From Bacteroides sp. (lineage in GTDB: Bacteria; Bacteroidota; Bacteroidia; Bacteroidales; Bacteroidaceae), in contig JAJQFD010000004.1 of assembly GCA_021201335.1 (NCBI GenBank), positions 1 through 64,000 on the forward strand: a DNA stretch of 64,000 nt. Reading direction: 5' to 3'. The notes beneath the pieces are model-generated. The model did not search any database. It was not told where the DNA came from and saw only the letters and a program-made list of their open reading frames with translations. Below, piece by piece: positions 34,483 to 43,584 of this stretch. How positions within the stretch are numbered: the stretch's first letter is position 1; every line of letters begins with the position of its first letter. The position numbers were made by a program, and so were the translations under genes.

Positions 34483-35041
34483 TCTTTTCGCTTTTTTTGC
34501 ATCGATTATACTTTTCATCGCGCATCGCCAGGTATTCATTTACCCGTTCAAAGCAACTGGTAGTGATGGCCACACGTCCGGAACGAACAAACTGTAGTAC
34601 ACATTTCAAGGCCCGTAACTCATCATATAAGGCAGTGATTTCTTCACTCATACCATTTTTCTCCACAATACAGAATACCGGGTTTACTTCCACTACACGC
34701 CCGTTATACCGGCGAATGACTTTGGATGCAAGAGGTGTATTCTGGAACTCAGGAGTTGATAATTTGTAAAGGGCAATTTCATGAAAATAGATATCTTCAT
34801 CGGTGAAATAATGCGCCTGCAGTACATCAATTCTTTTCTCGATTTGTCTCACTACCTTCTCAATCATATCTTTGGTTGTACAGGTAGTAATGGTATATTT
34901 GTGCACCCCTTTAATGGATGAGGCTGATACATTTAAACTCTCAATATTCAATTGACGACGGGTAAATACCGCAGTTACCTGATTCAGCAAACCGGCTATA
35001 TTTTCCGAATGTACTATTAATGTATATAATGTTTTCTCCAT
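34469..35041 (-). CDS. ilvN: Acetolactate synthase small (regulatory) subunit
   Basis: A 190-residue regulatory partner of IlvB that confers valine feedback inhibition. The N-terminal ACT domain (about 3-80) shows YTLIVHSENIAGLLNQVTAVFTRRQLNIESLNV, the effector-binding signature. The C-terminal domain follows with LYKLSTPEFQNTPLAS and VEVNPVFCIVEKNG. The last 20 residues are highly charged. It starts 12 bp after the ilvB stop. Confidence 0.94.
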   Translation of the reverse strand: MEKTLYTLIVHSENIAGLLNQVTAVFTRRQLNIESLNVSASSIKGVHKYTITTCTTKDMIEKVVRQIEKRIDVLQAHYFTDEDIYFHEIALYKLSTPEFQNTPLASKVIRRYNGRVVEVNPVFCIVEKNGMSEEITALYDELRALKCVLQFVRSGRVAITTSCFERVNEYLAMRDEKYNRCKKSEKNEGE

Positions 35042-35053
35042 ACTATTCGTCTT

Positions 35054-36751
35054 TTAACATTCCAATAACATCTGGTTTACCGAACCTCCCGGAGGTGTCA
35101 TCGGCAATACATTTCCTTCTTCGATCACACAAGCTTCCAGTAAGAAGGCTCCTTCTGTAGCAAGCATTTCCTGAATAGCATCCTGTAACTCTTCCCGCTT
35201 CGTCACCCTTCTGGAAGGAATACCGTAAGCTTCGGCTATTTTCATATAATCCGGATTCATCATCGGAGTAAATGAATACCGCCGTTGGAAAAACATGGCT
35301 TGCCATTGACGCACATTCCCCAGGTAGTTATTATTCAGCAGAATAGCTTTCACCGGAGCTTTTTGTTCCATAATAGTTCCCAGTTCCTGGATACTCATTT
35401 GCAAACCACCGTCGCCCATAAATGCACAGATCGTACGATCAGGAGCACCAAAGGTAGCACCAATAGCTGCCGGAAGGCAAAAGCCCATGGTACCCAAACC
35501 GCCTGAAGTAACAATACTACGATTTTTATTGTACCTAAAATATCGTGTTGCCATCAATTGGTTCTGGCCTACGTCTGTTACTAAAATAGCTTCATTATGG
35601 GTTGCATCGCTGACCGCCCGAATAACTTCCCCCATATTCAGGGGACCTTCTTGTGGATGAACTTCTTTTTTGATAACTTGATCGTATTCTTGTTTGGCAC
35701 AGGGAGCGAAGCTTTCAATCCATTCCGTATGTTTGTTCGGGTTGATTCTTTCCGTCAATAAAGCGAGTGTTTTTTTGCAGTTGCCTAATAAAGGTATATC
35801 TACTTGTACATTCTTATTAATTTCGGATGGATCAATATCCAGGTGTATGATAGTGGCTTGCTTGGCATATGTATCCAGTCTGCCGGTCACACGGTCATCA
35901 AAGCGCATTCCTACCGCAATCAACACATCACATTCGTTAGTTTTCACATTCGGAGCGAGGTTACCATGCATTCCCAACATTCCCTGGTTAAGCGGATGGT
36001 TACTGGGAATAGCGGAAAGTCCCAGCATGGTACAGCCACAAGGCAAATCTGCCTTTTCGATGAAATCCCGGAGTTCATACTGGGCATCTCCCAGTTCCAC
36101 TCCCTGACCTACCAGTACAAAAGGTTTTTGGGCATTGTTTATTAACTGAGCCGCCGCTTCCAAGTATTCTTCATTGATGTCCGGATCGGGATCATAACTA
36201 CGGATGAAGTCAACCTTCGTGGGTTCATAATCTACCATCTCTACCTGTGCGTTCTTAGCAAAATCCAGTACTACCGGGCCCGGACGTCCGCTTTTGGCGA
36301 TATAAAAGGCACGGGCCACGGCCCAAGCAACATCTTCGGCGCGTTGAATCTGATAACTCCATTTGGCGATCGGTTGGGTAATGCCAACCAAGTCGACTTC
36401 CTGAAAGAAGTCTGTTCCCAGAAAAGGAGTAGCTACCTGTCCGGCAATTACTACAATTGGAGTACTGTCGATCATAGCATCGGCGATACCGGTAATGGTG
36501 TTGGTAGCACCTGGCCCACTCGTCACAAGGCATACACCTACTTTACCCGAAACACGGGCAAACCCTTGTGCCGCATGGGCAGCACCCTGTTCATGACGAA
36601 CCAAAACGTGGTTTATTTTATCTAAATGGTCATACAAAGCATCAAACACGGGCATGATAGTACCACCTGGATAGCCGAAAATATTCTTCACTCCATGGTG
36701 TTCCAACGAACGCATTAATACTTCTGCACCTGTTATCTTTTCTTTACTCAT
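35054..36751 (-). CDS. ilvB: Acetolactate synthase large (catalytic) subunit
   Basis: The 565-residue thiamine-diphosphate enzyme condenses two pyruvates, or pyruvate and 2-oxobutyrate, into acetohydroxy acids. The catalytic Glu is E54 in VRHEQGAAHAAQGFAR, and SGPGATNTITGIADAMIDSTPIVVIAGQV follows. The central FAD-binding domain is followed by the ThDP motif MGDGGLQMSIQELGT ... LLNNNYLGNVRQWQ near the C terminus. The end (about residues 540-565) matches the usual PGGSVNQML. It lies between ilvD (20 bp upstream) and ilvN. Confidence 0.97.
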   Translation of the reverse strand: MSKEKITGAEVLMRSLEHHGVKNIFGYPGGTIMPVFDALYDHLDKINHVLVRHEQGAAHAAQGFARVSGKVGVCLVTSGPGATNTITGIADAMIDSTPIVVIAGQVATPFLGTDFFQEVDLVGITQPIAKWSYQIQRAEDVAWAVARAFYIAKSGRPGPVVLDFAKNAQVEMVDYEPTKVDFIRSYDPDPDINEEYLEAAAQLINNAQKPFVLVGQGVELGDAQYELRDFIEKADLPCGCTMLGLSAIPSNHPLNQGMLGMHGNLAPNVKTNECDVLIAVGMRFDDRVTGRLDTYAKQATIIHLDIDPSEINKNVQVDIPLLGNCKKTLALLTERINPNKHTEWIESFAPCAKQEYDQVIKKEVHPQEGPLNMGEVIRAVSDATHNEAILVTDVGQNQLMATRYFRYNKNRSIVTSGGLGTMGFCLPAAIGATFGAPDRTICAFMGDGGLQMSIQELGTIMEQKAPVKAILLNNNYLGNVRQWQAMFFQRRYSFTPMMNPDYMKIAEAYGIPSRRVTKREELQDAIQEMLATEGAFLLEACVIEEGNVLPMTPPGGSVNQMLLEC

Positions 36752-36771
36752 AATCTTACTTCATTAGTTGG

Positions 36772-38580
36772 TTATTCTATGATACGAACAGCCCCTTTAT
36801 CGGCAGAACTCACCATACTTGCATACGCTTTCAGGCTTTTCGATACCGTACGCTGACGGGTTATAGGATGCATAGGACGTGCAGCCAGTTCTTCATCGGT
36901 AAGTTTAACCCGTATAATTCTTTCCGGAATATTTATTTCAATGATATCACCATCTTTTATTTTGCCAATGTTACCTCCGGCAGCAGCTTCTGGTGAAGCA
37001 TGTCCGATGCTTAATCCGGACGTTCCTCCACTGAAACGACCGTCGGTAATCAAAGCACACTCTTTGCCCAGATGGCGGGATTTAATGTACGAGGTAGGAT
37101 AAAGCATCTCCTGCATACCAGGTCCGCCTTTCGGTCCCTCGTAGATGACGACTACGACATCCCCACTGACGACTTTACCACTCAATATACCTTCGCAGGC
37201 AGCTTCCTGTGAATCAAAGACTTTGGCAGGCCCGGTGAACTTCCAGATACTTTCATCTACGCCGGCTGTCTTAACAACACAACCATCCAGAGCGATATTT
37301 CCTTTCAGTACCGCCAGCCCACCATCTTTGGAATAAGCATGCGCCAGGTCTCGAATACAACCTTCCGCACGATCGGTATCTAATGTTTCAAAATAAGTTT
37401 CCTGTGATCCAAGTACCAGATTAAATTTATTGGCTGGTCCGCTTTTGTATTTGCTGACTGCTTTTTCACATACGTTCGGACTTGTAATACCATACTTATC
37501 AATCACTTCCGCCAGGGTCATTCCGTCCACCCTATGAACCGAGGTGTTGAGTAACCCACCTTGGGCCAGTTCAGCCAGAATGCTGATAATGCCTCCTGCC
37601 CGGTTCACGTCCTGAATATGGTATTTCTGAGTATTGGGAGCCACTTTAGAAAGACAAGGAGTTTTGCGTGAAAGCATATCAATGTCATCCATCGTAAAAT
37701 CCACTTCCGCTTCCTGAGCTACAGCCAATAGATGAAGTACTGTATTGGTTGAGCCTCCCATAGCTATATCTAAGGTCATCGCATTTAAAAAGGCGGCACG
37801 AGTAGCAATACTTCGGGGCAAAACAGATTCATCGCCATCCCTATAATATTTATAAGCGTTTTCCACGATTAATGCAGCAGCTTCTTCAAATAGACGGGTA
37901 CGGTTGGCATGGGTTGCAACGATGGTCCCGTTGCCCGGCAGAGCCAATCCGATCGCCTCGTTCAAACAATTCATGGAATTTGCCGTAAACATTCCCGAAC
38001 AACTACCACAACTCGGGCAGGCATTCAGTTCTATCTGATTTACTTCCTCATCACTGACACTTTTATCTGCCGATTTGATCATGGCATCAATCAAGTCCAG
38101 TTGTTTTCCATTTAACTTACCGGCCTCCATCGGGCCACCGGAGACAAACACAGCCGGAATATTCAATCGCATGGCAGCCATTAGCATGCCCGGTGTAATC
38201 TTATCACAATTGCTGATACAAACCATAGCATCGGCTTTGTGCGCATTTACCATGCATTCTACGCTATCGGCAATAATATCACGAGATGGTAATGAATACA
38301 ACATACCATCATGTCCCATAGCAATTCCATCGTCAATGGCTATGGTATTGAATTCCGCTGCAAAACAACCTAGCTTCTCTATTTCTGCCTTCACCTTCTG
38401 GCCAATCTCATGCAGGTGGACGTGCCCCGGGACGAATTGAGTAAAAGAGTTGACTATGGCAATAATCGGTTTCCCCATTTGTTCTTTATTCATTCCGTTG
38501 GCAGCCCATAAGGCACGAGCTCCAGCCATGAGTCTCCCCTGGGTACTTAAAGAGCTGCGTAGTTGTTTTTTCATTTCCAT
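36772..38580 (-). CDS. ilvD: Dihydroxy-acid dehydratase
   Basis: Dehydrates dihydroxy acids to the 2-keto acid precursors of valine and isoleucine, using an iron-sulfur cluster. The 602 residues contain C121-x3-C125 ([12 protein letters not shown]) and C188-x2-C-x2-C ([19 protein letters not shown]), the cluster and metal region, and the catalytic Ser in [20 protein letters not shown]. It is the first structural gene after the attenuator; its start codon lies only about 20 bp from the terminator hairpin. Confidence 0.97.
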   Translation of the reverse strand: MEMKKQLRSSLSTQGRLMAGARALWAANGMNKEQMGKPIIAIVNSFTQFVPGHVHLHEIGQKVKAEIEKLGCFAAEFNTIAIDDGIAMGHDGMLYSLPSRDIIADSVECMVNAHKADAMVCISNCDKITPGMLMAAMRLNIPAVFVSGGPMEAGKLNGKQLDLIDAMIKSADKSVSDEEVNQIELNACPSCGSCSGMFTANSMNCLNEAIGLALPGNGTIVATHANRTRLFEEAAALIVENAYKYYRDGDESVLPRSIATRAAFLNAMTLDIAMGGSTNTVLHLLAVAQEAEVDFTMDDIDMLSRKTPCLSKVAPNTQKYHIQDVNRAGGIISILAELAQGGLLNTSVHRVDGMTLAEVIDKYGITSPNVCEKAVSKYKSGPANKFNLVLGSQETYFETLDTDRAEGCIRDLAHAYSKDGGLAVLKGNIALDGCVVKTAGVDESIWKFTGPAKVFDSQEAACEGILSGKVVSGDVVVVIYEGPKGGPGMQEMLYPTSYIKSRHLGKECALITDGRFSGGTSGLSIGHASPEAAAGGNIGKIKDGDIIEINIPERIIRVKLTDEELAARPMHPITRQRTVSKSLKAYASMVSSADKGAVRIIE

Positions 38581-38595
38581 CGTTTGATTTTGTTT

Positions 38596-38631
38596 TAATT
38601 AAAAAGCCTCTCTCACACTGTGAGAAAGGCT
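38596..38631 (-). terminator. Attenuator terminator of the ilv operon
   Basis: On the minus strand GCCTTTCTCACA pairs with TGTGAGAGAGGC (one T-G pair) and is followed by TTTTTAATT, an intrinsic terminator upstream of ilvD. Its left arm can instead pair with GTGAGAAGGG at 38671-38681, which would prevent termination. Confidence 0.9.
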
Positions 38632-38670
38632 CTACTAAATATCTTATTACTTATGATAATACACACAAAA

Positions 38671-38683
38671 CCCTTCTCACGCT
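38671..38683 (-). promoter_or_regulatory. Antiterminator segment of the ilv leader
   Basis: AGCGTGAGAAGGG on the minus strand is complementary to the terminator's left arm CCTTTCTCAC. The leader peptide stop codon (TGA, 38677-38679) lies inside it. A ribosome that finishes the leader would cover it, while one stalled upstream would leave it free. Confidence 0.8.
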
Positions 38684-38748
38684 CTTGATGTGACCACCAC
38701 GAGGCAAATAACAGATAGAGAAAGGTTAATGGTTGTATAATTATACAT
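38677..38748 (-). CDS. ilvL: ilv leader peptide
   Basis: A 23-codon open frame (ATG at 38748, TGA at 38677-38679) with nine Ile/Leu/Val residues: I7, L9, L11, V13, I14, L16, V17, V18, V19. The core reads SVICLVVVTSRA. It lies between the promoter and the attenuator terminator of ilvD, the position of leader peptides in classical ribosome-mediated attenuation such as enterobacterial ilv operons. The peptide itself is presumed to have no function after translation; its codons sense charged Val, Leu and Ile tRNA. Confidence 0.85.
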   Translation of the reverse strand: MYNYTTINLSLSVICLVVVTSRA

Positions 38749-38778
38749 AATTGAATGTTTCTGTCTTTGATTACGACG

Positions 38779-38809
38779 CAAAGGTAAATGCTTTTTTATA
38801 ATCCACAAA
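38779..38809 (-). promoter_or_regulatory. Promoter of the ilv operon
   Basis: Minus-strand -33 TTTG (38806-38809), a 19-bp spacer and -7 TACCTTTG (38779-38786) form a full consensus Bacteroidetes promoter. The start site would lie about 25 bp before the leader peptide ATG. Confidence 0.85.
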
Positions 38810-39043
38810 CAAATTGAAGAAAAAAAAGTTCAAAAAATGAGTAATTGAAAGGAAAATACGCTTTAAAACAGTTTTCTATCAGATGAATGTCTTAGTAAAC
38901 TCCTTTCCCAACTTTATGCTTTCAACCATACAATTCTTCTCTCGTTTCCAAAAATAATCTTATAACTTTTAATAAAAGTTGCAATTACTGATATTACTTT
39001 ATACATTTCATTTAAAATATTCTTGGAAGAGATTTTTATTCGT

Positions 39044-39051
39044 ATATTTGT
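39044..39051 (+). promoter_or_regulatory. -7 promoter box of slyD
   Basis: TATATTTG with TTG at 39024-39026 (17-bp spacing) lies 82 bp before the ATG at 39134, leaving a leader of about 75 nt. The stretch 38810-39043 between this box and the ilv promoter holds nothing else I can recognise. Confidence 0.5.
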
Positions 39052-39133
39052 TCAAAAAATAGAGTTAATCTAATTAACTTCGCTTGGGGTTCACACCTAC
39101 TTTTTTTAATATTGATTGATTTGTAAAAAGAGA

Positions 39134-39754
39134 ATGGAAACAGAAAACAAGTACATTATCGTAGCATATAAGTTATACACTACAGATGATGGAGGGAAAG
39201 AATTGGTCGAAGAAGCAACGGGTGAAAATCCATTTCAGTTTATTTCTGGAATGGGTACTACGCTTGAGTATTTTGAAAATACCATCGTCCCTTTAGCCAA
39301 AGGAGAGAAATTTGATTTCACTATTCCAGCTGAGGAAGCTTATGGTGAGTATCTTGATGAGCATGTGCTTAACCTTCCAAAAAACATGTTTGAAATCGAT
39401 GGACGATTTGATTCTAAAGTCATTTCTCCGGGTAATATAGTACCTTTAATGGATAGTGACGGTCGTCGCTTGAACGGTACTGTTGTAGAAGTAAAAAATG
39501 ACATTGTGGTGATGGATATGAACCATCCGTTGGCTGGTAATGACCTGACATTTGTTGGAGTTGTAATCGAAAATCGTGAAGCCACTCCTGAAGAAATTCA
39601 AGGGATGATCAACATGATGAGCGGTGGTGGCTGTGCCTGTGGATGTGATAGTTGTGGCGACGGCTGTGGCGATGATGGCTGTGGTATGGAAGACTGCAGT
39701 ACTGAAGGATGTTGCGGCAATGGTTGCGGCGATAGTTGTCGCGGATGCGGTTAA
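39134..39754 (+). CDS. slyD: FKBP-type peptidyl-prolyl isomerase with Cys-rich tail
   Basis: A 206-residue SlyD-type foldase and metal-binding protein of the cytoplasm. The FKBP domain surrounds an insert-in-flap chaperone domain (about residues 70-130, including EAYGEYLDEHV). From residue 164 the tail is almost only Cys, Gly and Asp, with 12 Cys in 40 residues and no His, unlike the His/Cys tail of E. coli SlyD. Such tails bind nickel and other metals; the all-Cys form suggests a soft metal, an inference. The start at 39134 (METENKY) is preferred to a non-conserved upstream extension. Confidence 0.92.
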   Translation: METENKYIIVAYKLYTTDDGGKELVEEATGENPFQFISGMGTTLEYFENTIVPLAKGEKFDFTIPAEEAYGEYLDEHVLNLPKNMFEIDGRFDSKVISPGNIVPLMDSDGRRLNGTVVEVKNDIVVMDMNHPLAGNDLTFVGVVIENREATPEEIQGMINMMSGGGCACGCDSCGDGCGDDGCGMEDCSTEGCCGNGCGDSCRGCG

Positions 39755-39794
39755 TTTTAAAAATCAGATCTTAATATATTGCATACTATATAGG

Positions 39795-39830
39795 CCGGAG
39801 AAATATATATTTCTCCGGTTTTCTTTTTAA
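39795..39830 (+). terminator. Terminator of slyD
   Basis: A 24-bp perfect palindrome (39795-39818, CCGGAGAAATAT and its complement) followed by TTTTCTTTTT. Confidence 0.9.
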
Positions 39831-39833
39831 GAG

Positions 39834-41129
39834 CTACTTTCCTTTACTTGTCATAATATCCAGTACCATTTTATCTGTCTCATTCATCGCCAGAGAGCCA
39901 ATCTTTGTCAGATTCCGGATACTCTGATCCACATCTTCATCTACTATCCCTTCCACTGAAGTCACACATTTACTTTCCATAGCCATCATAGCCGATAGTA
40001 CAGCTGTTGAAACTCCACTGGCAACTTTTAAGGCACAACTGGGTTTTGCTCCGTCACAAATCATACCTGTGAGATTGGCAACCATATTCTGAACGGCATA
40101 AGCTACCTGAGGATATTTACCCCCCCCCATTAACCACGTAATCCCACAACTCGATCCGGTAGCGGCCACTACACAACCACATAAGGCAGATAACCTTCCC
40201 AGACTTTGTTTAATATAAATCACAGTTAGATGGCTCATGATCAAAGCACGAATTAATTCTTCCTCACTCTTTTTATTCTCTTCTGCAAAAATAACAACCG
40301 GCAAAGTAGCTGATATTCCCTGGTTTCCACTACCTGAGTTACTCATAACTGGTATCATGGCGCCTGCCATACGGGCATCACAGGCAGCAGAGGTATAAGA
40401 AAGTATATGAGTAAAAGTATTATCACCCATTATTTTAGTTCCTTTTGACCCATGCAGCATTTTACCTAATGCATGGCCATATTCACCTTGAAATGAATTC
40501 TCTGCCGCTTTCTTATTCAAGTAGGCAGTCTCCAAAATAAATCGAATTTCTTTCAACGGGGTAGTTAAGGCAAAGTCATAAACCTTTTGTAAACATAAGG
40601 AGAGCGACTGTTCTTCAGTTCTGGTGGAACATTCCTGCTCTATATTCAATAGTACCTCTGTACCTTTGGATAAATAGATAAAATTCGTATGTCCGCCGGC
40701 AATAACAGCCGTCGCGATTTTATCACCAGCTTCGCAAATAGCTTCTATATAAAGTTTTTCAGCAATATTATCTTTTAACGATACATGGATCCTTTTTTCC
40801 TCAACAAATTTCTTACCCTCTGTTACTGTTTCAGGTGTACTGTCCTTTAATACTTCCAATTGATAGATAGATTTACCTACTAAAGCACCCAGTGCTATAG
40901 CAATGGGAAGGCCAATCATACCTGTACCGGGAATACCCACACCCATTGCATTCTTTAGAATATTAGCACTCAGGTATACGGTTATCTTTTCCGGCTTGCA
41001 TCCGAGTAATTCCGTTGCTTTGGCAACACAAAGAGCTACTGAAATAGGTTCCGTACAGCCAATCGCAGGAATCACTTCTTTTTTAATTAATTCAACGATC
41101 TGCCCTCTTTCCAGTTGATCCATAACCAT
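39834..41129 (-). CDS. cyuA: L-cysteine desulfidase-type enzyme (UPF0597/CyuA)
   Basis: A 431-residue protein of the family that includes cysteine desulfidase CyuA (YhaM) and resembles iron-sulfur L-serine dehydratase alpha chains. Motifs are the N-terminal AIGCTEPISVAL with the conserved Cys, SGSGNQGISATLP in the middle, CGCVVAATGSSCGITWLMGG and the C-terminal MICDGAKPSCALKVASG, whose cysteines probably hold a [4Fe-4S] cluster. The reaction would convert cysteine to pyruvate, sulfide and ammonia. The ATG at 41129 starts MVMDQLERG; an upstream in-frame start lies in unconserved sequence. The exact substrate is inferred. Confidence 0.87.
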   Translation of the reverse strand: MVMDQLERGQIVELIKKEVIPAIGCTEPISVALCVAKATELLGCKPEKITVYLSANILKNAMGVGIPGTGMIGLPIAIALGALVGKSIYQLEVLKDSTPETVTEGKKFVEEKRIHVSLKDNIAEKLYIEAICEAGDKIATAVIAGGHTNFIYLSKGTEVLLNIEQECSTRTEEQSLSLCLQKVYDFALTTPLKEIRFILETAYLNKKAAENSFQGEYGHALGKMLHGSKGTKIMGDNTFTHILSYTSAACDARMAGAMIPVMSNSGSGNQGISATLPVVIFAEENKKSEEELIRALIMSHLTVIYIKQSLGRLSALCGCVVAATGSSCGITWLMGGGKYPQVAYAVQNMVANLTGMICDGAKPSCALKVASGVSTAVLSAMMAMESKCVTSVEGIVDEDVDQSIRNLTKIGSLAMNETDKMVLDIMTSKGK

Positions 41130-41196
41130 AATATTAATTGATAGCTTTTTGACAAAATTAGTAAATATCCGGTAAGAAATAGATCTTTGCGACAAA

Positions 41197-41231
41197 AAAA
41201 AGAGAGTAACCTTAGTTGCTACTCTCTTTTT
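41197..41231 (-). terminator. Terminator of the ppiD-type gene
   Basis: Perfect 12-bp arms, 41197-41208 and 41220-41231 (TACTCTCTTTTT), with an 11-nt loop. The minus strand reads a T run after the stem. It lies 30 bp past the SurA/PpiD-type gene. Confidence 0.88.
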
Positions 41232-41260
41232 ATATCATTTTGAAACTTCTTCCTGCTTAA

Positions 41261-43387
41261 TTAAAAGAATAAATAACGTGTATCTTTCACATTGGCTTTT
41301 TGATAAAGATCAGTGATAAAGCGGCCTAACATCCGTTGATGCATATTTTCCAAATTGGCTTTTTCCGTATCTTCTACATATTCATCATTGGTTTGCTCTT
41401 TATTATATACCTGCATCACCATAACACCTGCAGTTCCTTTTATCGGAGTGCTAACCTGGTTCATTGGAGCAACTGATGCATAAGCACCTACCAACGGTTC
41501 ACTACTGCGAAGAACCGAAATATATGCGGGAGCTGCGAAAGTTACCATTTTGATTGTATCACTCACTGCCTCAGGCATTGCTTTATAAGAGTCAAGTGAA
41601 GATGCATTCACATTCTTCATATCGGCCATAATTTTTTCAGCTTTCTTATCTTTTACTACTTCAGCTCTTAACTGATACTGAACTTGTTCTATCGGACGGT
41701 AACCTTCTTTATTAATCTTACTGAGGCCAACGACCAATAGCCTGTCATTATCACCTGCTTCAAACAAACCGGAAACGTCTCCTGGTTTTGCAGTAAAAGC
41801 CCATCTTAGTGCCTCTTTAGATCCTCTGACTCCCCCAATGACATGCTCACTGCTGTTTAGTTCACTTCTTTCAAGTAATCTGTAGCCCGCATCTTCCGCA
41901 TTCTTTTCAATATCTTCCAAAGAAGAATTAGCGGCCACAAACTGACTGAAATCGTTATAAGCCTTATTATAAGTTTCATTGCTGAAGTTTATTTTTCTCT
42001 TCACCACAGCTACCTTATATTTATCCTTCATGGCTCTTTTACTCGTTACCTGCAAAATAACATTGGCCACTCCAATCTGAACATTGGCCATTTCGTTTAC
42101 TCCTAAGCTGGTGATGGATGAAATGTATTTCAGATTATCACTATCCAACGGAGAATTTTCATAATTGGCAGAAGTAATCCAGTTAGAAGTACCTGGCTGT
42201 CCGTATCTGGATGCCAAGTCTTCAAAGTCAGCCCCATTTCTAAGAGCCGTATAAATACTATCGGCTACCTCTCTGGTACGCGTAATATCTTGTTCATAAA
42301 CCTGAATCTGACGGAACTGTATAGAATCGGCTGCAGTAGTTCTGGCGAGTTTCTTAAATACATTCAGTGTATTGTCTGCAGCATTTGTATAAGGTCCGTA
42401 TACTTCACCAATCGCTACAGAATCCAGACGGGCAACAATATCAGAGGGGTAAGCTTCTTTGCTGTAGTATAAATCCACATACGGATATTCAGATCCTGTG
42501 GAACGGATGAAAGCAGTATAATCGGAAGTCATACCTTCCAATTGACCAGCATATTCCATAACTTCATTCTGAAGTGCTGCTCTGTCTTCCTCACTCGCAG
42601 TAATCTGAACATCGATGTATTTAATATCACGCGTTTCCGCGTATTGTCTATATTGTTCTTTCCGCTTGTTATATAATTCTTTTATTTCAGAATTTTTCAC
42701 GGAAATGGTTGAATCCGGAACTGATGTGTAAGGCACAGCAGCCAACAGTAAATCCATCTGGTTGACCCTTCCATCAAAAGCCATCCGTGCTTCTACCGGA
42801 TTGGATGCTACTGATCCCATTACCAGTGACTGATATTTTTCTGCTAAACGGCTCTGAACCAATGACTTTTCAACAAACGACCAAAATTTAGCCATCATCC
42901 TGTAATAGTCCGGAATTTGAGTGGGATCCATCTTAGCATATTCAGCCAGAAACATTTTCAACATATCCTGGTCAAATCTTCCGGTTTGTGGATTTTGAAA
43001 AGGAGTAGATTGCAACATTGGATGTACTCCAGCATTGATAACAGCTTGAATTTCCTGTTTGGTTACAGTCAGACCTAATTTCTCTGCCTCTGCTTCAATC
43101 AGCCTGTTTTCAACAAGTCTACGCCATACTTCATCTTTTAGCTGATTAGTTTGTTCATCTGTTAATGAGGTCAATCCGTTGGAGAATTTAATGACTTCGG
43201 TATATTCTTCCAGCACAGCCTGGTATTCCTGAGCCGAGATTGCTTTTCCATTAACTTCACCCACGTCTTGTGATTGGTGTGGTTGTACCACTTTCCATGC
43301 ATCACCCGCTATAAAAGCAAACAATGCCAAACCAATAACAATGATCAATAAAGGTCCTTTAGATCGAATGTTTTGTAATGTTGCCAT
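41261..43387 (-). CDS. SurA/PpiD-type peptidyl-prolyl isomerase
   Basis: A 708-residue periplasmic folding factor anchored by an N-terminal helix (about residues 10-30, GPLLIIVIGLALFAFIAGDAW). The SurA_N-3 chaperone domain follows to about residue 200. A parvulin-type domain is seen in the middle (about 340-450, around IQFRQIQVYEQDI and ADFEDLASRYGQPG), and a second weak parvulin-like region lies after it. The layout matches PpiD-type proteins of Bacteroidetes. It closes the envelope operon that starts with coaX, though it is 197 bp from the preceding gene and may have its own promoter in the AT-rich repeat. Confidence 0.9.
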   Translation of the reverse strand: MATLQNIRSKGPLLIIVIGLALFAFIAGDAWKVVQPHQSQDVGEVNGKAISAQEYQAVLEEYTEVIKFSNGLTSLTDEQTNQLKDEVWRRLVENRLIEAEAEKLGLTVTKQEIQAVINAGVHPMLQSTPFQNPQTGRFDQDMLKMFLAEYAKMDPTQIPDYYRMMAKFWSFVEKSLVQSRLAEKYQSLVMGSVASNPVEARMAFDGRVNQMDLLLAAVPYTSVPDSTISVKNSEIKELYNKRKEQYRQYAETRDIKYIDVQITASEEDRAALQNEVMEYAGQLEGMTSDYTAFIRSTGSEYPYVDLYYSKEAYPSDIVARLDSVAIGEVYGPYTNAADNTLNVFKKLARTTAADSIQFRQIQVYEQDITRTREVADSIYTALRNGADFEDLASRYGQPGTSNWITSANYENSPLDSDNLKYISSITSLGVNEMANVQIGVANVILQVTSKRAMKDKYKVAVVKRKINFSNETYNKAYNDFSQFVAANSSLEDIEKNAEDAGYRLLERSELNSSEHVIGGVRGSKEALRWAFTAKPGDVSGLFEAGDNDRLLVVGLSKINKEGYRPIEQVQYQLRAEVVKDKKAEKIMADMKNVNASSLDSYKAMPEAVSDTIKMVTFAAPAYISVLRSSEPLVGAYASVAPMNQVSTPIKGTAGVMVMQVYNKEQTNDEYVEDTEKANLENMHQRMLGRFITDLYQKANVKDTRYLFF

Positions 43388-43393
43388 TTCTAT

Positions 43394-43514
43394 TTAAGTT
43401 TTTAAGTTTCCAGTTATGAGTTTTTGAGTTCAATTTTATGTTGGTGTTTGCTCTCAAAGTTCAATAAGTATGAAATTAAAAAACTTAAGAACTAATGAAC
43501 TCAAAAACTTAAAA
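43394..43514. repeat. AT-rich inverted-repeat element, copy 3
   Basis: Left arm 43394-43431 (words TTAAGTTTTTAAG and GAGTTTTTGAGTTC) and right arm 43478-43514 (ACTTAAGAAC, GAACTCAAAAACTT) are imperfect reverse complements around a 46-bp centre. The near end is 6 bp from the start codon of the ppiD-type gene. Confidence 0.75.
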
Positions 43515-43584
43515 GCGCACGAAGATATACAAAAAATGCAAATATGTATCTAGCTATCCCATAAAAAAATACGATGCTGTGTTA

